Below, in pieces: positions 8,298-15,733 of a stretch of DNA of 64,000 bases. The stretch is from G963665215 sp963665215. GTDB lineage: Bacteria > Chloroflexota > Dehalococcoidia > Lucifugimonadales > CAUZJF01. The DNA lies in the NCBI GenBank assembly GCA_963665215.2, contig CAXXWW010000008.1:310001-374000 (forward strand). The letters run 5' to 3'. The translations under genes and the position numbers were made by a program. How positions within the stretch are numbered: the first letter of the stretch is position 1; every line of letters begins with the position of its first letter. The notes under the pieces were generated by a model. The model was not told where the DNA came from. It saw only the letters and a program-made list of their open reading frames with translations, and did no database searches.

Positions 8298-9689
8298 CTA
8301 GATGCGCAGCTCCCGCCTGGGTTTCAGCAGGTACTCCGGGAGGTTGGTCTCCCGCATGAACCTGACCAGATACTCGTGTACATCTCTGGCAACGTTGGGG
8401 TTGTCCGAGATAACGTTCCGCTGCTGCGAGGGGTCCAAGGGTAGATGATAGAGCTCCGATAGACCCTCGTCGGCACTGTCAAGCAGCGTCCACTGGTCAA
8501 CGGTTACGGTGGTGACCAGGGCGCGGGCGAGATTACGGCTCATGTTGTCGACGGACCGCACGGGCTCGCCCGGATTGGCAAACGGCACGGTGGTTATCGC
8601 ATACTCGCGGCCCGGGGTCGATCGGTCGTGGACCGATGTCAGCAGCGACCTGCCTTCCACCCAATCTGGGACCCCCCGGCCCATGATATCCAGGACGGTG
8701 GGCATGAGATCGATGGCGGATGTCAGCCCCGCGTAGGAGCCTGGCGCGGCCCCTGGAATGTAGACCAGGAGCGGCAGAAGCGTCAGCTCCTGGTAGAGGG
8801 GGGAGAAGTCCCAACGTGCGTCTGGGTCGCCGTGCCGGTACAGGCCTCCGTCGGGGTTCTTGATGAATGTCATCTTGCCGAACAGCCCTCCGTGCTCACC
8901 GAAGTAGAAGCCGTGGTCGGATGTGAAGATGATTGCGGTGTCCTCCATCAGTCCCATGTTCTCCACCTGGCCAAGAAGGTAGCCCACCCAGGTGTCAACC
9001 ATTGTCACCTCGCCGCAGTATGTGGCGTGCGCCTTGCGGACCCGCTCCTCGGTGAACCCAGGCACATCCTGCAAGTGGCCGTAGACCGGCTGTACCACCT
9101 CTCCGTCATAGCTCGGCCAGTAAGGCTCCGTGTAGTAGTCGGGAGCGTCCCAAGGCTCGTGGGGGTCCCATGTGTCCACGTAGAGGAAGAAGTCCTCCTT
9201 GTGGTGAAGCTGCAACCACCGCATGGCCCTCGTCATGGTCTGCGCCACGTTGCGGTCCGACTCGTAGCGCCATGCGGCGCGTGCGTCCCGTGACTCGTGG
9301 TGCCCGGTGCCGATCACCCTGGTCCCCGAGCTCTCCTGGCCCGTGTACATCGAGAAGGTCTGAAAGCCCCTGTCGTAGTTCATCCCGCCGCGTAAGTAGA
9401 ACGGGGTGTCAACCATGGCGGCGGTGTGAACACCGCTTTCCGATAGCAGCTGGGCCAGGGTCGTTGCCCCCGGGGGAAGTGGCTCCCAGCCCATAAACGA
9501 CATCGTCCAGCGGCCAGTCGCATGATCCGCGCGAGTCGGCATCGTGGGGAATCCCGCTGCGTAGTGGCGGTCGTAGCGCACCGACTTGGCCGCCAGGGCA
9601 TCGAGGGATGGGGTGCGGATCTCCATCTTCCCGTACGCCCCCAGGTGGTCCTGGCGGAATGTGTCTGCCACTATCCAGATCACGTTCAT
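8298..9689 (-). CDS. Sulfatase-fold hydrolase with Thr at the formylglycine position
   Basis: 463 aa from the ATG at 9689 (a GTG lies one codon earlier), with AGGAG upstream. The alkaline-phosphatase/sulfatase superfamily fold is clear: N-terminal metal site VADTFRQDHLGAYG, central YVDTWDPHEPWDAP and TAIIFTSDHGFYFGEHG, which holds the Asp-His metal pair. The motif that in sulfatases reads Cys/Ser-x-Pro-x-Arg is here TMPTR (Thr49-Arg53), so formylglycine cannot be formed at that site. Thr is used as a nucleophile in related phosphodiesterases, so the true reaction may be phosphoester or phosphonate hydrolysis. There is no signal peptide. The gene is convergent with cassette A. Confidence 0.85.
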   Translation of the reverse strand: MNVIWIVADTFRQDHLGAYGKMEIRTPSLDALAAKSVRYDRHYAAGFPTMPTRADHATGRWTMSFMGWEPLPPGATTLAQLLSESGVHTAAMVDTPFYLRGGMNYDRGFQTFSMYTGQESSGTRVIGTGHHESRDARAAWRYESDRNVAQTMTRAMRWLQLHHKEDFFLYVDTWDPHEPWDAPDYYTEPYWPSYDGEVVQPVYGHLQDVPGFTEERVRKAHATYCGEVTMVDTWVGYLLGQVENMGLMEDTAIIFTSDHGFYFGEHGGLFGKMTFIKNPDGGLYRHGDPDARWDFSPLYQELTLLPLLVYIPGAAPGSYAGLTSAIDLMPTVLDIMGRGVPDWVEGRSLLTSVHDRSTPGREYAITTVPFANPGEPVRSVDNMSRNLARALVTTVTVDQWTLLDSADEGLSELYHLPLDPSQQRNVISDNPNVARDVHEYLVRFMRETNLPEYLLKPRRELRI

Positions 9690-9788
9690 CACTTGGTCTC
9701 CTACGGCCGGATTGACCCGGTGCTCGATAGCGTTCGAGCTGCGCCGGTTGTCGCCCGATGTATCGGCGTGTGCCGTGCCCGCGGCGGG

Positions 9789-10030
9789 CTAGGACAGCGG
9801 GCCCGAGAGCCTCTCAACCTCTTCGTAGTCTATGCCATTGGCTATCATGGCGTGGCGGGCGCTTCTCCGACTCTTTGATCGCCAGCGCACGAGTGGCCAC
9901 GGCGTCGACCTCCTCGGGTCGAATGACGACCACCCCGTCGTCCTTGGCGCTCTCGCCCCTGGTTATGGTCAAGAGGCGCTCATCCGCACCAAGCCCATCA
10001 TCGCCCGGTTGACCATCATACCCGTCGCCG
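9789..10030 (-). pseudogene. RraA-like (4-hydroxy-4-methyl-2-oxoglutarate aldolase family) C-terminal relic
   Basis: The minus-strand frame reads KDDGVVVIRPEEVDAVATRA and then LAIKESEKR, typical of the C-terminal third of RraA-family proteins (GDDDGVVVIPxE...). The natural continuation RHAMIANGIDYEEVERLSG, ending at a stop at 9789, is one frame away, so there is a frameshift near 9870. No N-terminal domain is recognisable upstream, so this is a decayed fragment. The limit near 10030 is approximate. Confidence 0.5.
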
Positions 10031-10302
10031 ACGTGTGACTCAAGTGGCGCTGCGCTGTGAGTCCTGGATGACATGCACGTCGGACGCCTTGATGCTAGGA
10101 TGCCAGTCGCGCTGACGTGTCAGGGCGGGAACGCGGCTCCCGAGAGGCAGGACGCGACAGGCGGCGGCGGGCGCGCATGGGTTATGGGTCTTCGTGGCTC
10201 GTAGCGAACAAGGTACTGGCAAGATGGCCCCCTAGAGGGGAACACGCATCGTGCCGGCGGCGGTACAGATTTCATAGCGGGTGTGTGAATACGACCCTCA
10301 AA

Positions 10303-10359
10303 CCCTTCGACAAGCTCAGGGCGAACGGAGTTTTCCGTTCGTGGTGAGCCCGTCGAACC
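10303..10359. repeat. Hairpin-forming dispersed intergenic repeat
   Basis: The left part contains cttcgacaagctcagggcg and the right part its imperfect inverse; the centre pairs CGAACGGA with TCCGTTCG around GTTT. This type of repeat is common in intergenic DNA of many environmental bacteria. Related degenerate copies are at 5260-5295, 5331-5363 and 20521-20590. Confidence 0.6.
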
Positions 10360-10520
10360 ACAGTTCCACATACTTCTCACACACCCTCTTAGCGGGGTAA
10401 CAGCCGTGACGTCAGTGAACGACTTACCCCTCCTCGACGCGACGGCGCAGCCAAAGCTGGTGGGCCGCTCTCGGCCTTATGGGGTCCTCCGCCCTAGGCC
10501 ATCCGAGCGGCGCCGGCGCT

Positions 10521-10549
10521 TTGAAAAGGTGCCCTCACCACCTTATAAT
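10521..10549 (+). promoter_or_regulatory. Promoter of tRNA-Leu
   Basis: TTGAAA at 10521-10526, a 17-base spacer and a perfect TATAAT at 10544-10549. Transcription would start near 10556, about 50 bases before the mature tRNA. Confidence 0.75.
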
Positions 10550-10604
10550 ACTCACGCCTTGAGCAGGCGCAAGGCACGCCGTCTGCGGCCGTACATCGCG
10601 CCAT

Positions 10605-10690
10605 GCCCAGGTGGCGGAATGGTAGACGCGGCGGACTTAAAATCCGCTTCCCGCAAGGGAGTGGGGGTTCAAATCCCTTCCTGGGCACCA
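10605..10690 (+). tRNA. tRNA-Leu (anticodon UAA), CCA encoded
   Basis: Acceptor arms GCCCAGG/CCTGGGC pair perfectly. The anticodon stem GCGGA/TCCGC surrounds loop CTTAAAA with the anticodon TAA at 10638-10640. A long class II variable arm (TTCCCGCAAGGGAG) identifies it as leucine. The T arm GGGGGTTCAAATCCC is normal. Discriminator A and CCA are encoded at 10687-10690. Its 3' end lies 50 bases from an integrase relic, so it was probably used as an attachment site. Confidence 0.97.
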
Positions 10691-10740
10691 TCGTGGTAGC
10701 CAATAATCCAGTGCGATTGCCGACATTTTGCCGACATCCG

Positions 10741-10851
10741 CTAGGCGCTCTGCCCATGCCTGCTGCCGGCTTCCAGGACGGCCTCGAAGTCGTGTGCGGA
10801 TGCCTTCTGCAGCCCAGGCGTCACATGGGAGTAGGAGATTGTCAGGCTCAT
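10741..10851 (-). pseudogene. C-terminal fragment of a tyrosine recombinase (integrase)
   Basis: A short minus-strand frame ending at 10741 reads SLTISYSHVTPGLQKASAHD and then FEAVLEAG. This matches the end of phage-type integrases, where YSHVxPGxQ carries the nucleophilic tyrosine. About 36 residues remain; the rest of the domain is absent because 10852 onward belongs to other sequence. It lies just 3' of tRNA-Leu, the classical site for integrative elements, and appears to be the scar of a lost element. Confidence 0.6.
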
Positions 10852-10904
10852 TTTAGGCCATTGGATCGTGGACCCCTTGCATATTCTGTTCCGGAGGCAC
10901 GCTC

Positions 10905-11420
10905 ATGTGGGGTGTGATGAGACGTAAGGCAGTACTAGCATTGGGATGCGTGCTGCTCGTCGCGGCTTGCTCCGAAGACGTAAACGCCACTGACCGAGGC
11001 ATGACCTATTTTGAGCAAGGTGATGACAAGAAGGCCATTGAAGCATTCGACGAGGCTATCCGCCTCAATCCACAGGACGCCATCGCCTACTACAGCAGGG
11101 GCGTTGCTCACAACCGTCTTGGCCAGGTCAAAAGGGGGACGGGGGCGGGTGGTCATTCCCGATACCAGAGTGCTATAAAGGACTTCGATCAGGCCATCAG
11201 GCTCAACCCACAGGCCGATGCCTACTTCAACAGGGGTTTTGCGTACCGCAAGCTGGGCCAGCTCGAACGTGCCATTGAGGACTATGACGAGGCCATCCGC
11301 CTCAACCCCCAACACGCTGAGGCCTACTACACCAGGGGTGCGATTTACGGGGCCATCGGTAAGTCAATAGAAGCAGAGCGGGACTTTGCGAAGGCCAAGA
11401 ATCTCGGGTACCCCCCATAG
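10905..11420 (+). CDS. TPR-repeat lipoprotein
   Basis: 171 aa. The ATG at 10905 follows GGAGG at 7-base spacing; a later ATG at 10917 is the alternative. The signal peptide RRKAVLALGCVLLVAAC has a lipobox ending at the cysteine, so a membrane-anchored lipoprotein is expected. Three to four TPR motifs follow (AIEAFDEAIRLNP, AIKDFDQAIRLNP, AIEDYDEAIRLNP). A 15-residue insert (KRGTGAGGHSRYQ) interrupts the second repeat. TPRs mediate protein-protein contacts; the partner is unknown. Confidence 0.88.
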   Translation: MWGVMRRKAVLALGCVLLVAACSEDVNATDRGMTYFEQGDDKKAIEAFDEAIRLNPQDAIAYYSRGVAHNRLGQVKRGTGAGGHSRYQSAIKDFDQAIRLNPQADAYFNRGFAYRKLGQLERAIEDYDEAIRLNPQHAEAYYTRGAIYGAIGKSIEAERDFAKAKNLGYPP

Positions 11421-11562
11421 GAATATACTGCCCCCAGCGGCACGCAAATGCTACTGCTTGTAGGATAAACTTAGTGGAGAGCCGCTTGTGCGGGAGGCTC
11501 TGCGACGTCTGGCAAGCGTTGTATCATCAGGTGGGGCCGACGCTAATCACTGGAGGTGGAGC

Positions 11563-12129
11563 ATGGCTGGTCTGGTGCAAAAGCGGTGGGCCCAGGTGGC
11601 CTCTGGGTACCTGGTAGCGGCGGTCGCGATTGCCGTAATCGTGGTAATGGCTTTGGCTGGGGATTCCTCAGCCACGTGGGTGGGGGACAGGGTGTTTTTG
11701 ACCAGTGGCGGCACCGTCCAATTACCCTACGATCACCGCGCAACGGAACTTGGCGGGTCCGGGAAGCTTAGATCCCTATTCACCGTGGACATGGACCTGC
11801 CACTCGCGGTCTCCGATGCGGTCGCGGACGGCTGGACCGACCCGATATTCTGCTCGTCGGGCAGGGGCCGCTACTTTCACAAGGGACCGGCGGGAGAGGG
11901 CGAGCCCTTTTTCCTCATGTACAATAGCGATGACCAGCTGATAGGCATGTACTTGTTCAGCAAGTCCGAGATGCCTACCCCCTGGAAGCGTCTGGATGAG
12001 TTGAAGGGTGGTGGGGGTCTCAGCATCATCGACTTCGAGCACTGGAGCCTGGTCGTGTTCTTCCAGGACCCCACACGTGCATGTGGGGTCGGGCTCAGTT
12101 CTTCCCGCAATGCTTCGCTCCGAAGGTGA
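11563..12129 (+). CDS. Membrane-anchored protein of unknown function, paralogue 1
   Basis: 188 aa from the ATG that follows TGGAGGTGG; the longer reading from 11488 is unlikely. One N-terminal transmembrane segment (VASGYLVAAVAIAVIVVMAL) anchors an extracytoplasmic domain beginning GDRVFLTSGGTVQ. It then contains AVADGWTDPIFCSSGRGRYF, FFLMYNSDDQLIGMY, MPTPWKRLDEL and a C-terminal DPTRACGVGLS with two conserved cysteines overall. It is about 70% identical by eye to the protein at 38148-38732. Even the upstream 90 bases are homologous (compare 11440-11562 with 36670-36730 plus 38099-38147). No family is recognised. The last residues (SRNASLRR) are extra compared with the paralogue, which ends at GLSGR. 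Confidence 0.7.
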   Translation: MAGLVQKRWAQVASGYLVAAVAIAVIVVMALAGDSSATWVGDRVFLTSGGTVQLPYDHRATELGGSGKLRSLFTVDMDLPLAVSDAVADGWTDPIFCSSGRGRYFHKGPAGEGEPFFLMYNSDDQLIGMYLFSKSEMPTPWKRLDELKGGGGLSIIDFEHWSLVVFFQDPTRACGVGLSSSRNASLRR

Positions 12130-12162
12130 CGTCCACCCCACCCGTGCATGTGGGGTCGGGCT
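12067..12162 (+). repeat. Duplicated hairpin-forming 3' end of the membrane-anchored protein gene
   Basis: Units at 12067-12095 and 12134-12162 share CGTGCATGTGGGGTCGGGCT; the first encodes the gene's own DPTRACGVGLS end. The 67-base offset puts the second in another reading frame, and it lies past the stop. Each unit contains a stem of the GACCCCAC/GTGGGGTC type. The paralogue has a single unit at 38691-38719. It is therefore a partial tail duplication, or a structured element shared by both 3' ends. Confidence 0.5.
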
Positions 12163-12308
12163 TAAGGATCGTGTTCGTAGGCGTCCAGGAGGAGGGGCCA
12201 GTAGCGCGGCCACTGGTCATTGGCGAAGTAGCGGCCTCGACATCGCCGGCAGACCCAGCTATCTACGCGACCTCAGTAAGCGCCTCCTCAGTGAACTCCA
12301 GTTCATTT

Positions 12309-12336
12309 TCGTTTACACACCGATTGACGTGAGCTC
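12309..12336 (+). repeat. Solo relic of the IS256-family right end
   Basis: TCGTTTACACACCGATTGACG differs at one base from the terminal sequence of the four IS256-family copies here (TCGTTTACACACCTATTGACG), and an imperfect outer end follows. No transposase sequence adjoins it. It is the scar of an excised or decayed copy. Confidence 0.45.
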
Positions 12337-12481
12337 GCTAATACACCGGGATAAAACCAGCGTCTAAGTTCACCGACCCGGTTTCTCGCCGGTATCCACC
12401 GTTGCTATTCCTGTTTCGCAGGCGCCTTATACGGCACTTGAATCGGCATTCGGGGTCTTATACGTATAAATCTGAACAATG

Positions 12482-12646
12482 TTGATTCCCTCGTAAAAAC
12501 CCGTTTTGAGGAAGTTCCAGCGCTTTAGCACATCTGAGCGCTACCGTATGTTGGGGTAGTACACGGAACAGAGACTGTGTATTGTACCCAGGCAAGGGCA
12601 CGGTTGTTCTAATTCGACCTGCACAGACTTTTTACGAGAGAATCAA
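12482..12646. mobile_element. 165-bp MITE with IS1182-type terminal repeats
   Basis: The left end TTGATTCCCTCGTAAAAA (12482-12499) and the inverse right end TTGATTCTCTCGTAAAAA (12629-12646) match over 17 of 18 bases. The same terminal sequence bounds the complete IS1182-family element at 49030-51017. The 129-base interior has no ORF. It is most simply a non-autonomous derivative mobilisable by that transposase. It ends 16 bases before the methyltransferase start codon. Confidence 0.7.
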
Positions 12647-12661
12647 TGTTGGCCAAGCGAA

Positions 12662-13474
12662 ATGAACGATATTCATGAGTCGAACCGGGCCTGCTGGAAC
12701 GGCTGGGCGAAGTGGTGGGGACGCAGGAGGGACAAGATCGGTGTATGGCGAGAATGTCATCGCGATCCCACTCTGGTGCTCTCCGCCGGGGAGATGCAGT
12801 TCCTCGCCAATACGCGTGGCCAGCGTGTCTGCGTCTTGGCCAGCGGGGACAACGGAGTCGTGTTTGCACTTGCCGGAATGGGGGCGCGGGTCACATCTGT
12901 CGACATATCGGAAGGGCAACTGGAAATCGCCGAGGAAAGGGCACGCTTTCTTGGCCTCGACGTCTCCTTCCTCAGATCGGACGTAACGGACTTGAAGGCG
13001 CTGGAAGACAACGCATTCGACGCAGTCCACACTGGAGGCGGCGTGGCAGTGTGGATCTCCGATTTTAGGATGTACTATGCCGAGGCCACTCGAATACTGA
13101 AACCCGGCGGGGTTCTCGCTGTGAATGAGTCCCACCCGTTCGTTCCCGTCTTGTCCGTCGAAACGCCCTGGAACGAACTCGATGACTACTCGAACAGGGG
13201 CCCGTTCACGTACACCACCAACGAAGGGTTCAAGGGCTACGAGTACCACTGGACAGTCGCCGACCACATCCAGGCTGCATTGGACGCCGGGTGCGACCTC
13301 CTGAAAGTGGAAGAACACGATGGCACAGTCGCCGACCGTGTTCAGGACGAGCTCGATGATCGCAAGGCGATGAAAGACAATCAAGCTAAGGCCGATGTGC
13401 CGAAGCTGCCCCGGTACCTGCTGATCGGGGCTCGGAAGCGTTTGGCCGGCAACCGGCTGGAGGCGACGTGGTAG
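12662..13474 (+). CDS. Class I SAM-dependent methyltransferase
   Basis: 270 aa. Motif I is VCVLASGDNGVVFALAGMGA, followed by VTSVDIS with the ribose-binding acid and FDAVHTGGGVAVW (motif IV). ILKPGGVLAVNESHPF is the post-motif strand of Methyltransf_11-type enzymes. The tail folds back with YLLIGARK. The substrate is unknown. The ribosome-binding site is weak (ccaagcga). The MITE ends 16 bases upstream, so the native 5' region and promoter have probably been replaced; a start slightly downstream is possible. It is convergent with the oxidoreductase at 13555. Confidence 0.85.
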   Translation: MNDIHESNRACWNGWAKWWGRRRDKIGVWRECHRDPTLVLSAGEMQFLANTRGQRVCVLASGDNGVVFALAGMGARVTSVDISEGQLEIAEERARFLGLDVSFLRSDVTDLKALEDNAFDAVHTGGGVAVWISDFRMYYAEATRILKPGGVLAVNESHPFVPVLSVETPWNELDDYSNRGPFTYTTNEGFKGYEYHWTVADHIQAALDAGCDLLKVEEHDGTVADRVQDELDDRKAMKDNQAKADVPKLPRYLLIGARKRLAGNRLEATW

Positions 13475-13507
13475 CCCGATTGTAGCCTGTACGTTGAGTG
13501 GGCGGTT

Positions 13508-13544
13508 TGCGACACGCCCGATAGTTCTAATAACGTGTGTCGCA
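13508..13544. terminator. Inverted repeat between convergent genes, possible bidirectional terminator
   Basis: TGCGACAC (13508-13515) and GTGTCGCA (13537-13544) form a perfect 8-bp stem with a 21-base loop. It sits between the stops of the methyltransferase (13474) and the oxidoreductase (13555). There is no strong U tract. Confidence 0.35.
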
Positions 13545-13554
13545 TATCTGGGCC

Positions 13555-14649
13555 CTACAGTTCCTGGCTCTGGCCCGTCTCGGAAGCGCGCTGAATAGCG
13601 TCCAGCAGTTTGTGCCGGGTTACCGCGGTGTCGAAGTCGGGCACAACCGGCTTGTCCTTCCGTATCCCTTCTCCAAACCGGCTCCACATCTGGGCCACAT
13701 TGAATGGAGGCCCCTGGGGCACTGATTCGGGGACCCACGTGTGCCGCTTCGGAATGGGTAGCTCCTTCAACTCCGAGTCTCCCTCTTTTCCCCCAAGTAT
13801 TCGCGCTGATCGAAGGTGGGGGTGCTCCAGCGCCTCGACGGCCAGAGTCCCTTTCCGACCATATACCTCCAGACGGTACCCGCTGCCGTGCCACGGTATG
13901 CTGGCCACATGAGCCGAGACCAGTGCCCCGCTGCTCAGACCGCCGCTTACGAGGACGTTGTCAGGAGCGGTCACATTAACGGCGCGGCCGGTGTCGCTCT
14001 CCTGCCACTGCGCGACCTGGGTGCTGACCACCGCTGTCACCTCCGCGAACTCCCCAAGACACATGCACAGCGAGTCGATTATGTGACCGAAGGCAATGGT
14101 CAGTGTTGTGGCACCGAGCCTATTTTCCCTCTGCCACGTCCTGTCGGAGGTCCGTTTGAGGACCCCCGAACCGAAGGAGACCATGTTGACCGCCAGCACC
14201 TCCCCCACATACCCTTCCTCGATTAGCTGCTTCAGTGTCAGGTATGCCAGCGAGCACCTCCCCTGGAGGCCCACCATCGTTCGAACGCCCTTCCTGCGGG
14301 CGAGGTCTGCCATCTCCTCGGCTTCCTGGAGGTTGGCTCCGAGGGGCCACTCGGTGTAGACGTGCTTTCCAGCCTCCAGCGCGGCCATGGTCAATTCATA
14401 GTGCAGGGGGACGCGAACCGAGACCCCAACGACATCGATGTCAGTCCGCTCCAGCAACTCTTGGTGACTGTGGAACGCCATCGCCGCCCCGAATTTTGCC
14501 GCCGACTCCTTGGCCGTATTCTCATGCGCAGTGCACACAGCAGCTAGCTCGAAGTCCGGCAAAGCCAGCAGGGCCGGTAGATGCGCGCGCGGAGACCAGC
14601 CACGGGTGACATTGGCGCCAATCAGGCCGACTCGAAGTTTGGTTGACAT
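13555..14649 (-). CDS. Gfo/Idh/MocA-fold protein with EWP in place of EKP
   Basis: 364 aa from the ATG at 14649, which follows GGAGAG; the reading open to 14733 has no homology. The Rossmann motif is LRVGLIGANVTRGWSPRAHL. The canonical EKP catalytic motif reads TEWPLGANLQEA, so the active-site lysine is replaced by tryptophan, as in Gal80-like members. The downstream GLQGRCSLAYLTLKQLIEEG and substrate-domain strands are intact. Members lacking the lysine may act as sensors or use a different acid/base residue. It is related to the other three oxidoreductases here but clearly divergent. Confidence 0.85.
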   Translation of the reverse strand: MSTKLRVGLIGANVTRGWSPRAHLPALLALPDFELAAVCTAHENTAKESAAKFGAAMAFHSHQELLERTDIDVVGVSVRVPLHYELTMAALEAGKHVYTEWPLGANLQEAEEMADLARRKGVRTMVGLQGRCSLAYLTLKQLIEEGYVGEVLAVNMVSFGSGVLKRTSDRTWQRENRLGATTLTIAFGHIIDSLCMCLGEFAEVTAVVSTQVAQWQESDTGRAVNVTAPDNVLVSGGLSSGALVSAHVASIPWHGSGYRLEVYGRKGTLAVEALEHPHLRSARILGGKEGDSELKELPIPKRHTWVPESVPQGPPFNVAQMWSRFGEGIRKDKPVVPDFDTAVTRHKLLDAIQRASETGQSQEL

Positions 14650-14771
14650 GGGCAGCTCTCCGTAGGTGGTGTGGAGGAGTGTAGCAGGGGGCCATGAGGC
14701 CGTCAAAAAGGACTGCTGAAGGAACTGGAGCACTAGCGGGAAGTGAAGGAGGTCGTGACTAGGACTTCATC

Positions 14772-15248
14772 TTAAATAGCAGATATCTTGACCTTGTGCC
14801 GTGGCTTGATATCCCGAGCGCCCGCGACATCTAACACCGTCTGGAGCCACCACGAAGTCTCGCCCTCGCGGGCGTGAGCAGGACGGTCCGGCTTGATATT
14901 GACCCTAACCTTACGTGTCACCGCTCTGCCCGACGTGAGCTCCTCATCCTGGAGAAACGTCACCATGCTGTGTGTCGTGGTCTCCCTGTGTTTCTTTTCC
15001 ACTTCCTTGGTGACAGTCTCCGTTCCGATTCCACTCACGGATCCCCTGGCCAGCCCGATGGGCTGCTCGTAGGAGTAGGTGAACTTCTCCGTCCACCGCT
15101 CTTCGAGAACGATGTCGACGCGACCTTCTCTGACGAGGCAGTCGCGGTTAGGTTTCATGTCGATAGTCACGTCAATGGACTCGCCTAGCTTGTAGTCCCT
15201 GTCGTCAAACGAAACGGACACGTCTATGGGGCGCAGACGGCTTATCAC
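14772..15248 (-). CDS. Arrestin-fold / Spo0M-like small protein
   Basis: 158 aa, mostly predicted beta strand. The N-terminal LRPIDVSVSFDDRDYKLGES and IDVTIDMKP pattern is that of arrestin-like beta-sandwich proteins, in which the same start recurs. WSVSFxLDIPA-type motifs of true Spo0M are not seen. No signal peptide or membrane helix. It lies between two enzymes on the same strand. A role as a scaffold or sorting protein is only inferred from the fold. Confidence 0.55.
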   Translation of the reverse strand: MISRLRPIDVSVSFDDRDYKLGESIDVTIDMKPNRDCLVREGRVDIVLEERWTEKFTYSYEQPIGLARGSVSGIGTETVTKEVEKKHRETTTHSMVTFLQDEELTSGRAVTRKVRVNIKPDRPAHAREGETSWWLQTVLDVAGARDIKPRHKVKISAI

Positions 15249-15355
15249 GTGGCTTCTCCTAGTGGCAACTACGTAGGGCCACCATTATGACTCACCTCAG
15301 GCCGAGTGAGCTATAGTATTCCAACAACAACCTGAGCTCGCCTCAGCGACGTGTG

Positions 15356-15733
15356 CTAGGGGGCTTGAGGCGCGTCGGAAAGAACCCAGATTGTGTCATC
15401 CCAGTCCAACCCCGCCGTTCCGGCACGGCTTTGGAACTCTTCACCGAACTTGTTCGCGTAGTCGTGCCATGCGTCGTGGGACTCCCACTCCTCGACCACC
15501 AGCACCTTGCTCTGGTCTCCCTCGGCGCGATAAATCTTGCCTGAGATAAGCCCCGAGGGCTTTTGATTGGGACTTACCCGTTTGTGTACCAAAACCCCTT
15601 GACTTCCGCCCTGCGTTTTGGTACACAAACGGGTAAGTCCCTTTTGATTGTACCCCCACTCAGTTGCCGCCTTGAACTTTTCCCAATCCACCGGCCCGAC
15701 TTGCATTGTCAACAGCACCGACATCTCTATCAT
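15356..15733 (-). CDS. ABM-domain (antibiotic biosynthesis monooxygenase-like) protein with a 27-residue palindrome-encoded insert
   Basis: 125 aa, against about 98 without the insert, the normal ABM size. The ferredoxin-like ABM fold is seen in SVLLTMQVGPVDWEKF, VLVVEEWESHDAWHDY and the C-terminal FGEEFQSRAG. Between EWGYNQK and PSGLISGKIYRAEGDQ the protein carries 27 extra residues (GLTRLCTKTQGG...SPNQK). These are encoded by a 71-bp perfect-armed palindrome plus one copy of its 10-bp flanking direct repeat. Removing 81 bases joins NQK to PSGLISG and restores the family pattern. The insert has no stop in this frame, so the protein may still be made; the extra loop falls between two strands. 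Confidence 0.8.
   Translation of the reverse strand: MIEMSVLLTMQVGPVDWEKFKAATEWGYNQKGLTRLCTKTQGGSQGVLVHKRVSPNQKPSGLISGKIYRAEGDQSKVLVVEEWESHDAWHDYANKFGEEFQSRAGTAGLDWDDTIWVLSDAPQAP
15560..15650. mobile_element. 71-bp palindromic element inserted in frame, with 10-bp direct repeats
   Basis: Direct repeats CTTTTGATTG lie at 15560-15569 and 15641-15650. Between them are perfect 26-bp inverted arms at 15570-15595 and 15615-15640 and a 19-base centre. The total insertion is 81 bases (27 codons). It closely parallels Rickettsia palindromic elements, which also insert in frame within genes. No other copy was found in this window, so its mobility rests on the flanking direct repeats. Confidence 0.8.
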
